Positions 40,701-52,700 of a stretch of 64,000 bases of DNA are shown one piece after another (within the stretch, counting starts at the first letter, position 1; every line of letters starts with the position of its first letter). Under the pieces are notes generated by a model. It searched no databases and had not been told where the DNA came from. It saw nothing but the letters and a program-made list of their open reading frames with translations. Origin of the DNA: Apostichopus japonicus. Taxonomy: Eukaryota > Echinodermata > Holothuroidea > Aspidochirotida > Stichopodidae. The translations under genes and the position numbers were made by a program. The stretch lies in assembly GCF_037975245.1 (NCBI RefSeq), contig NC_092564.1, forward strand, positions 22,409,984 to 22,473,983, given 5' to 3'.

Positions 40701-43700
40701 CAGGTTCAGTTCAGTTATTATGACCTCATTCCTACCCGTAATGTACTGGGGACGAGATATTGCACTCCATCAACAAATTGTGCAAAATTGTTACTAAATT
40801 GCTGCCCATCCCACACCCTTTGAGGGTTATGCAATAATAATTTAAAGACAAAACACAGCATTTTTGCCGAGAAACATATTTATCAAACTTACAAAATGGC
40901 CAAAACCCTCAAAGAGATGTAGAATATCAGACTTTTTATTTCTATATTAAATGTGATAAATTAATGTAAAACACGAAAGTTCATGTTATCAAAGGAAGTC
41001 AAAGATCAAAGGATGCCAAATTTGTGTGTAACAACAATTCACAAACTACTCCTTAACCTTATTAGGCTGATAGACTTGGTGAGTACTGGCATGGGCATGA
41101 GATATAGCAGCCCTGTGATTAATGACATCATAGGGTCAAAGGTCTGAAGTCAAATAACCAAAAAACAGCATTTTAGTCATTACACACAAATATGAAAATA
41201 GGGCCAACAGAATAGCAAACCATGTGAGATATCAGACTCTACATCTCTACAGGGCAATAATAAATATATGAAGCCAAACGTCACATGATTACACAAGTTC
41301 AAAGGTCAAGCTTTGCCAAATTTGATCATTCGAAAAAGGGCCAAAAATTTGTGGTCAAATCCTAAAAGGATAATCCCATAGCTACTGTTGATTGCTGAAC
41401 AAAATTGCTGGAAAAGTAAATTTACTAACTGTTCTTTAATTATTATGCACATCTATGTCAAGTGACTCATAAGGGAGTAAAGAATCTTTGAATGAATGTT
41501 TACAGCATAACGTCAATGGTCATGGGGTCAGTAAAACCATTCTTGTGTACTTCAAACTCAGTGAGTCACAGCGATGACATCATAGTGGTCACATAAGGTT
41601 TGAGACGAGATCTGCAACTCTGTGGATTTTCTATTTATTTTCAATTGCATCTACAATTCTGCTTTGGTTAACATTTATATTGTTATACTGGACACAGTCT
41701 CTTAATAGCAAACTTCACCTTTGTTCGACATTGGTATCGGTAATTCTGGTCGGAGGGACCTTCCAAGGACAATTTATTCTTCCTCCTGGCAACCTCTTGA
41801 AGTCAAACTGGCAACAAACTTTTGGGTCTGGTCCACAAGAATGTGGAACATCATAACTGTAAAACGGCATCATGTGACAGAACATATCTGTGGTAGACTC
41901 ATGATCTGTCAAAATAGTAATCAAAGAACGGTACACTCAAATCAAATCAAAGAAAATAGTAATCAAAGAACAATACACTCTTATAGACTTTGAACAACAA
42001 TGACTAGTCAACAGTTACGTAAAGATAAATGAAATGGCAAACTGTACTAGACTGATATCTAGCACCAGGGTACTAGTATCTAGCAATGAGCAATAGAATA
42101 TAGCATTAGAGTACTAGTTCTTATCATCTGAGTACTAGTACTCTAATACTACAGTACTGATATCTAGCAATGAGTACTAGTACATAGCATTAGAGTACTA
42201 GTACTTATCATCTGAGTAATAGTATCTACCACTACAGTACTAGTATCTAGCAATGAGCAATAGAATATAGCATTAGAGTACTAGTTCTTATCATCTGAGT
42301 ACTAGTACTCTAATACTACAGTACTGATATCTAGCAATGAGTACTAGTATATAGCATTAGAGTACTAGTACTTATCATCTGAGTAATAGTATCTACCACT
42401 ACAGTACTAGTATCTAGCAATGAGCAATAGAATACAGCATTAGAGTACTAGTTCTTATCATCTGAGTACTAGTACTCTAATACTACAGTACTGATATCTA
42501 GCAATGAGTACTAGTATATAGCATTAGAGTACTAGTACTTATCATCTGAGTAATAGTATCTACCACTACAGTACTAGTATCTAGCAATGAGCAATAGAAT
42601 ACAGCATTAGAGTACTAGTTCTTATCATCTGAGTACTAGTACTCTAATACTACAGTACTGATATCTAGCAATGAGTACTAGTATATAGCATTAGAGTACT
42701 AGTACTTATCATCTGAGTACTAGTATATAGCATTAAAGTACCTAGTACTTATCATCTGAGTAATAGTATCTACCACTACAGTACTAGTATCTAGCAATGA
42801 GCACTAGAATATAGCATCAGAGTACTAGTAATTATCATCTGAGTAATAGTATCTAGCATTGCAGTACTAGGATCTAGTAATGTGCACTAATACATAGCAT
42901 TAGAGTACTAGTACTTATCATCTTAGCACTAGTATATGAAAAATTGTGAAAAAGATATCAATTGATTCAACTCACCCCAATTTTGTCTCCACATAAATTC
43001 CAGCTGCTGTCGCTTTCCAAGATATTTCTTAATTTCATAATGAGTTCTCTGGATTACCATGGCATCAAAGCCCATTCCTTTTAGTAAATAGGCTAGGGTT
43101 GGAGACATTCCAAAGGGGTCTATAGACCAGCTAATCTTTGGTTTGATACCTGAAATGATCAATTATTCAGTATGTGGGTCATTGGGAAAAATAGAGGTCC
43201 AACTTGTGACCACTTTGGTGCTCCTGTTACACTAGACATTTTCTGAAAGGAGGCTAGGGCATGTCTAACATATATTGACACGATTTTTAATGGTATCAAC
43301 ATTGATACTGTAATAGGAATTGGGACAAATAATATCAGGCACAAGTCTACAACATCACACAATTCCTAGGATCTTTGTAAATTTCTTTGCTGATAACAAC
43401 CATGCTATACAGGAGAGCATCCAGCTAGTACACAGATTCTGCATTTAAAGTTTAGAACATGGCATATATTTTCACCTTCTATCACCCTCTGTAAAGTTAT
43501 CATACAGTACCAAATAAAAGTTGGTGTATCGACCAACATCAACCACTACAATCTGCCAAGTCCGTGTACCTATTTTCGATCTGCGAACTCCTTGTACTTC
43601 CTTTCAAAGCCTGGTTGACTAGAAATTGAGGTATTGTTATAAAAAACAGTACAATTCTACTAATGCCTCACCTAACATTTCGTCCATCCATTCATGACCC

Positions 43701-46700
43701 TCGATATATTGATCAAGGATGGCAAAGTAATGAGTATTAGCCTCATCTACCATAACCCAGCCACCTGTCACTATCTCCCACTGGCCACTGCTAATTAACC
43801 TGTGAACAAGAAATAACACAAGATCAGAGTGGTCAGTGTTGTACAAGCCAGATCCTGCAGGTTAGCAAAAGTAATATTTAAAACAAAAAAACAGACCATT
43901 ATTATTAAATAATGATAAGGGCAGACATTCAGAACGGAAGCTTTAGTACTTAATTACTCACACTGACAGTTGCTAATTAACCTGTAGAGAAATAACAAGA
44001 AGATAAATGGGATAAATTCAGAGGTTAAAGTCTCAATACAGTATGTGTTACTGATGAATTTCGGAAAACAAACTTCCAAAGTAGATTCAATTTTTCTTAA
44101 TATTCTAAATGCACTCTGACCAGGTGGGTTTAATGGAGAAAAGCTGTCGCAATGGAAAGAAAGAAATATATTTTCTGTTGCCCTAATGGGGCAAACAATT
44201 TAACGTAAAATCACTGCCACCGCCCATGCCAGCATGTTCATTACACAAATCTAAACAAAATAGTCTTCAAGATTTTAATGCAGTCCTATTCTCGTATCGG
44301 CCAAAGGAAACGTCTGAAAACACTTGTTTATTCATTGTAATGGAAGAAAATGACATCATTTTGCAAGCTGCGCCTTTAAGACTGAGAGAAAGGAACTATT
44401 CAAGAGAAGGGACCTAACACAGGCTAGCCACGAAAGTGAAAGTAGTCCTTGGCCTAACGGTGGTAATCAAAACAGAGAGATTTGATTTGGCACATGATCT
44501 GTTGGGCGGGTCTTGAAAAATTTGATTGACATTTGTAGAATCTACGGACTTGTTAAAAAATCTGGCGAATTTTATTCAGCTCAAAATTTTAACGATAGTT
44601 AACTCAATTAAAATATTGAACATTGATATTAAAATTGAATAGAACGGAGTCATTTTCACTGAGCTTTTAGTGCAGTAAGCTCAAAAATTGAAACAAGTAC
44701 TGAGATTTGAAAATCTCCTGTCACTATCTCCCACTGACAATTTAACCCCTGCTAGGTGATCTGCGGTGAAACATTCCAAATGGCTGGTTTGGATGCTTAT
44801 GAGTGACAGACCAACTTGTCTTTTCAACGTTTTGCACTCTTGCACTACTGAATCTACATCTTTTGTTACTGACCTCCCACACTGACCGGTCATATTGGTT
44901 TGACCTGCTACCTCATAAAAACACATCCCTATCAGCAATATCTGATGGATGCAATCTGTGCTACTCATAACAGGGGGAGGGAGGAGTTATGTGCAGTGAA
45001 ACTATTCTCATGTTAAAGAATGAGAATTCCTTGCCCAAATAGCCTTGCCCACATAGAATTCCTTGCCCACACTCCGGTGCCTCCGAATCATAAGGTCCCC
45101 AGTTCGAGTCACTCCAAGAGTTATGTATGTCGTCCAGTTACAGAGTTGTTCACAATTGACAATTCATAATCATGGACGTTAAATATGAATGTAAGAGACT
45201 GCCTTCCGTCAGCTTGCGGCTTTGATAAGCCAATGATGGCTTCTTCGCTAGTTCCTGCTTGCAGGAGGATCTAAAATACATACATACATACACACAAACC
45301 ATCATACATAGCAACAGGCACAGAAACTCAGCTCTAAACAGCTCATAAACATGACAAGCATTAAACGGAGGGGCAATAGCATCACATGGTATTTAGATAT
45401 AGTGAAGATGACAAATCAATATGTCAACCCACCATACAAGAACCTGTGTTAGTAACCCAACAATGTTGGTTAATATTGGGACTATTGACCTATAACATCA
45501 GAAATATAGTGTAGTGTAGTGACTTTATGTTTTTGTCTTGGCATTCCCAAATAACCACATACAGTTTATACTCTCTGACAAACAATACTTCATCAAGATG
45601 GATATCTTCATCCCTGGTGAAGGAAGGCATGAATGGAGAATGATAAATGGTATAATCATCGCCAGTTAGTACCAAAATCATGTAAGTTTTGGAATATTCA
45701 TTTCCTCACTTACATGTGTCCTCAAAATGTATTTAAATGTATTCCAGAATTTATGAATAGCTGCTTCACAGATTCAGACCATGGGAATTAAAATATTCCA
45801 TATCTCAATTACCTCTCACAATAGGGCACCAATCAGTTTATGGCACCCCAATTGTACCAGAGGGCACCACTCAGTTTATGGCACCCCAACCATACAATAG
45901 GGCATCCCTCAGTTTACGGCACCCCAACCATACAATAGGGCGCCACTCAGTTTATGGCACCCCAACCATACAAGAGGGCACCACTCAGTTTACGGCACTC
46001 CAACCATACAATAGGGCATCCCTCAGTTTATGGCACCCCAACCATACAATAGGGCACCACTAAGTTTATGGCATCCCAACCATACAATAGGGCACCACTC
46101 AGTTTATGGCACCCCAACCATACAATAGGGCATCCCTCAGTTTATGCTCCCCAACCATACAATAGGGCATCCCTCAGTTTATGGCACCCCAACCATAGAA
46201 TAGGGCGCCACTCAGTTTATGGCACCCCAACCATACAATAGGGCACCACTCAGTTTATGGCACCCCAACCATACAATAGGGCATCCCTCAGTTTATGGCA
46301 CCCCAACCACACAATATGGCATAACTCAGTTTATGGCACCCCAACCATACAATAGGGCACCACTCAGTTTATGGCACACAATCATATAATAGGGCATCCA
46401 TCAGTTTTAAGGCACCCCAACCATTCATGTTCTAATCAACAGAAAGGTCAACTAAAAACAGTAACTAGGAAATTAAACGCAATGTGTGTATGAGCCAAAT
46501 AGCCAGATCCTGTTACCTTTTGGCTGCTGTTTTCTTTGCTTCCGTTGTTTTCCACCACCACTCTGCGAAGTAAGATATCTCAGCCCAAATGAACTTCATG
46601 GCTGGATATTGCTTTAATTTTTCTACAGCATTGTCCAGGATGTGCTGGGTCTGATCTTGGTAATACTTGGAAAAGGTTTTGATCCACCCTACAAAACAAG

Positions 46701-49700
46701 AAAAGGGTAAAAAGATCACTTTAAAAGAAAAATTCTTCATGGTCTACCAAAGAGCAGGAATTTTGTTAAAGTTGTCTACAGAGCAAACTTGGTGTTCAAG
46801 AAGACTGATAGGTCCCAGTATCATACTTTTACTAGAAATCACAAAAACTTACTGGTTTATATATTTACGAGTGACAAGCTTACCTGTCTCCTCACAACCT
46901 TAGCACTCTCTATCTACCTGGCCAAGAGTAACATTCCAACTTCTAGCAAAAGTATGGTTTTGATTATACAACATTTGGCTCAGGGGTAGCATGTTTATGC
47001 TGTTACTAGCCACATGTATTAAATGACTTTGGCAACCACACTTCGACAGAGCCTGTTAAAATGGTTCACACAATTCAATTAACAGTTTAAGAAGCTCCCT
47101 TTCCTTTAATTCCCTTTCCCCTACTAAACCTCCACCCCTCCTTTCATTCCCCCCTCTGTACGGACAATCCATGACTACTACTGTGAAGTGGGGACAGTTA
47201 CTGTGAGTGCAAAGACCTGATATAGCAACAGTAACTTGAATACTAACCAGGATCATTGTGAGAATGAGGCACAACATAAACTTTAAGAGGTTTGTTTTTC
47301 CACTCATCAGCATTGTATGTGATATCAAAGCCTTGCTTCCAGACACCACCATTGGCATTATTGAAGTCCACCTCATCATAGACATTCATCATCTGAAAGA
47401 AAGATAAAGAATTGTCAGCATTAATAATAGTTGAACTGACTATTAAATTTGAACAACTTTGATTCACCAGTTGCTTTGATTTAACCAGACAAGGATCTGA
47501 TTCTGAAAGCAACATTTGGTAGGATACATGAGCAGAACAGGACACAGATAAATGCTTACCATATCAACACAAAACCCTGAAACATGGCATCAGTAAAACC
47601 AGACCGGGGCGGCGAGGGGGCAGGGGAGGGAGTGGAGGAAATACCAAGTGCAAACAGTGCTCAGTATTACTCAACATTCTCTAACGTATTCTAACTAGAC
47701 TCTGATCAAACTTCTAGAAACTAGGCTTGACAACCTTGCAAAAGATGGGGAAATGTTTCCTTGTTTTGTCTGTAACAAACTATCTATAATTTATGAAATC
47801 GTGCAATAAAACCAAAATATAGGGTTCAAATTTTTAAAAATTCATATTTACACAGAGCATCTATTTTTCTTCAAAATGGAAATTTAAATGATTTGATTTA
47901 ATGTATCCTTTTTGATATTTCCTTATCATTCCCAGTTGAACTTAAATTTTCAAAACTGTTGATTGTGTTACTTACCTTTTAAATGTCTTTACTCTTTAAT
48001 CGCTTTCCTTTTTATTGTAATTTTTGTATCATGACTTTTTATACTCTCCTATTTATTAATTTTATTTTATGCTATTTATACTGGAATAAAGGAAACTGAA
48101 ACTGAAACTCATCAGTTTTGGGAAACTTTTATATTTAAATCAACAAACAAACTAGAGGTATGGTTTGATAAAGAATAATACCATAAAGTGAAACAATGTG
48201 TATTCATATTAAAATGCCCAGGTTTATACTGCAGTTATAGTCATTGTCAAAACAACAGGACAGCAGGTAATACTTTGCACTATGTACCATTCCTTCTGAG
48301 TTCTTAAAGCCATTTGCTGAACTGCGATATACATGTGATTTTTCCAAAAATTAAATTCCGATTGATCACCCCAAGCACTGTTACTATATGGGCTACAGCA
48401 TCTATTTCAAACTTAAATTTTTGAATGCTTAAATGATCAGCTTGATCTAAGAACAGTTGTCATGGAGAAACCTTTATGTTTCGGTGGATTATCATTCAGG
48501 CAAGAAAGTGAGAGGCTTATCTCAAACAACATCATACAACATAGACTGACAATAATTGCTGTAAAATTATTGTTTGGCTTATTACCTTAGCTATAGAAGC
48601 TGTTCATGGTGTTAAGTCACTGTACTAATTTACCAGATATTGGCATAAAATATGCTAACCAATGGCCATGCTTGTTTCTCTTCAGAGTTGTGTTGACAAA
48701 CAACCTCAAGAGAAATCCTATTGCTACAGCAAATGAAATAACTCCATGCATCATCCGAATGACTGCCCAGCACTTATTGGATACTTACTCAACAGATTCA
48801 AACTGGCAATGAAAATGTTGACAGAATTACCATCAGATCTCTCCCAAATATGGAGTCAACCAAAAGTAGATTTATGAAGAAATTGCACTTTTATGTTTTT
48901 CACCACATAAGTTCTGCCCACTTCATTAATATGCATGTTACCTGTACCAAAACAATAGGGATCATCACAGGAATATGGCAATGGGATACCATTGCATATG
49001 TGGAGTGTTACAGTAGCTCAGTGGTTAACACCGGTGCCTTTCAATCATAAGGTCCCCGGTTCGAGTCACTCCAAGATTAGTGTATGTCGTCCAGTTACAG
49101 AGTTGTTGACAATTAACAATTCATACTCATGGACGTTAAATATGAATGTAAGAGACCGACTTCGGTCAGCTTGCAGCTTTAATAAGCCAATGAGGCTTCT
49201 TCGCGAGTTCCTGCTTGCAGGAAGATCTAATATACATATGCCAAATATTCTTCCTAAATGGTAGTTATCGGAAGGAGGTGTAAGTGGGCATTGCCCAGGG
49301 AGCGAGGGCGCAGTGCTTAAATGTTCCAATGTGTAGTTAGGTAGATAGGAAAGTGCAAATGTGAATGGTAGACAGGTAAGAGAGGAGTGAAGTAAATTAA
49401 CTCAAACCAATTATATAGTTCTTGATTTTTTACTTTGAAGTCCTGTCCACAGGAAATACTGTATATGATCTGCACTGAAATCATTACATAGGGACCATTG
49501 CTGGATCATACTAAGGCATCATGTTGATACAAGTAACTAATCTTGTTTGGCCCAACCCCCCCCCCCCCCTCCCCTGAAAGAAATTTATTCAGCCAAAACC
49601 AAACTGGCGCTGAAATTTTGATGAAGTCTAACAACACATCTAGATATCATTAAAGAAGTTAACCAGATTTTGTTTATAAATAACGCATTTGCACTATAAA

Positions 49701-52700
49701 GTGTTCCACTTAAAGGCCCATCCCTCTCCCATTCCACTCTTTAATATGTATGTGATCTGCATCAAAATCAACATGGCCATCTCTAGATCATGGGGTATCA
49801 TTGTATCAAGTATAAAATAAGTTCCAAGCATAGGTGCTAAGACCAGAAGATTTCTTTCAAATAGTAGCCATTTAGTTGTGACTTAATTTTATTTCAATAA
49901 GGTCATATCTCTCATTATTGATTACTTTTCTAACCATTAATCCAAGTTTAGTTGTGATATACTGTAACAAGCGTTTCCCACAGCACAATATGACTTTGTG
50001 CTCAATGCACTGGTAGAGTTGTACAGTTTCATCAAATTCTAAGTATGCATTCCCCTACCTTCACATATACACAGAAGCTCAGTATTTTACACAGTAGTCT
50101 GTGCAATACCTCATACACAGGGACTAGTACAATATAGACCTAAGAAAGACCTATCAGTGCAAGTTCATTGGTTCAACTATCCCACTTATCTATTGACTAT
50201 TTAACTACAGTATACTGGTATACCATTACTGTGATATCCTCATACAACTATGCCTTACTCTTTAATGGCAGTGAAAGATCTCTACTGAAAGTGTCAGTAA
50301 TTTTCTCACCAAATTACAAAAAGAGAGCTGCATTATGAGAATATTAATAATAATAATGACCAGCCTGGAAGGCAGCTGTTTTATGATGCTAAGTAGCTAC
50401 TGTACATACAAGTGGTAGAAGCTGAATAGCTTGTGATCTACACTTGTATATTTATGAAGAAAAGTCCATAGTTCAATTGAACCCCTTAACAGTACAGTAC
50501 ATCAATTTCATCATTGATGCTTTTTACATACTGTACTACCGACACTAAATGCATGATAACTGATATTAGCATATTTTACATGTGGTTTGCTTATATACCG
50601 TATGAATTTGTAGTGTTTACCTGTAGTACATTCTGAAAAGAGATCAGTTGTCTAATTTGAAAGTGACACACTATTTTGTGACACACAGTGACACAAAACT
50701 TATTTTACCAGTCACCAAAGAGTTTCCCATTGGATATTCCCACTGATATCTTAAATAGGTATACTTAAATGTCTCAGACAATTCATATATTACTTTCTGT
50801 TTTGACTCATGCTCCAAACCCCCTCTCCCACTTTTCAGAGGGTAACTGATTTTACCAGCAGCATAATGGGCTGAGTCACAAGGACATTATGCAGCACTTC
50901 TGTAAAAGTATCCAGAAATACGTCTCTGTAAAGTATCAGACAATAAACTGAGGCTCACATGTATCATAAACAAAGACATACAGTAAATATTACCATCTCT
51001 GAACAGTTTGCTGATATATATTTGTTTTCAGCAAAATACTATGTGAACTATACGTAGAAAATGTTATTGTGTAGGAGAGGGATATAAATTTATATTACAT
51101 GTATAAGGTTTACCGTCAAGTCAAATAGAAGAAGTAGGAACAAATATGAAATTATGGACTGCTCCAGCCTCTCTCTAGCCCCGACTCCTTCTCCTGCTTG
51201 TCCTCCTCCTCCTCTCCATCTATACAAAACAGATGAATAATAAAACAAAATACCTGTATATCTGCTGATGTTCCACTTTCCCCTGCTGCAAAAGAACATT
51301 CCATTTGGTTGACATGTGCCTTGGCTCCCAAGTTAAGTGGGGCACCATCGTCCCTATCATCACCCCCTCCTCCGCCTCCTTCATCTGCTCTCTGATGGAA
51401 TACCCATGGGTCTCCCTTTACATTATCCTCTGGGTCTCCACCTGGAGCTATCAGCTTGGGATTAGGACCTCCATTTGATATGACCTTAAGAGCATCCTTC
51501 AATTGATTAATGATGTTGTGGTTTTTGTTCAAATCTTTTTCAAGAATGCCTACTTTGTCTTCTAAAACTTCTAACTGCCTCTGTGAAGAAACAAGATCAA
51601 AACCAATCACATGACATATCTATGCTGATGACACTTGACTGCAGTGTGGAGAGGTGTTAAACAATCCACTAGATAAACATCTATAAAAATGTATTCTGTC
51701 AAACTCCATGATGCTTGATATGAACAAAGACAATGTTTCACTGATAAATTTGGCACCTGTGTATATATTTTGACTTAAGCCTTAGTAGTTTGCAGAAGAC
51801 CTTCCAGTGCCTGAGAGTTTTGTGTTCACAGGGGATGGCATGCCTGTGTGGAATACTGCAGGTTCCCTTATGGCTCCTGTGATCTGATGGCATACAAATA
51901 TGTGAGTGTGTAATTATGCTTTACTAATAATAGTTTTGTGTATACATACAGAAAAAATATTACAATGTTTCAGAGAGATGCATCTAAACACACAGTAACC
52001 TGCAGTACCAGTTTCCGCAAAAATATATTTTAGGAATTGTAGGACATACAGTAGCTCTGAAAACTTCAGTGCCTTAGCAAATGCTTTGGGGATAAACTTA
52101 AGCACCAAACTGGATTGTGTACATGGCAACAGCTTTCTTGAATTATCCCTAAGTTGCACTACTGTAGTATGATGGTTTCATACCCTATTAACCATGCCCT
52201 AGAAGTATGTTAGTTTCATACACTAGTAACCCACCCCTAGAAGTATGTTAGTTTCATACCCTAGTAACCCCTGCCCTAGAAGTATGTTAGTTTCATACAC
52301 TAGTAACCCACCCCTAGAAGTATGTTAGCTTTATAGCAAAGTAACCCTCCCCTTGAAATATGTTACTGTAGGTTCATAGTACCTAATAACCTGTCCCTAG
52401 AAGTGTGTTTAATACCCTCGTAGCCCTGCCCTAGAAGTATGTTAGTTTCATACACTAGTAACCCTCCCCTACTAGTATGTTAGTTTTATAACATAGTAAC
52501 CCTTCCCTTGAAGTATGTTAGTCTCAGAACCTAGTAACCCTCCTCTAGAAGTATGTTAGTTTCACACCCTAGTAACCCTCCCCTAGAAGTACGGTAGGTT
52601 ACTCTCATACCCTAGTAACCCTCCCCTACAAGTATGAAAATTTGATAAACTTGTAACCCTCCCATAGAAGTATGTTAGTTTCAGAACCTAGTAACTCTCT

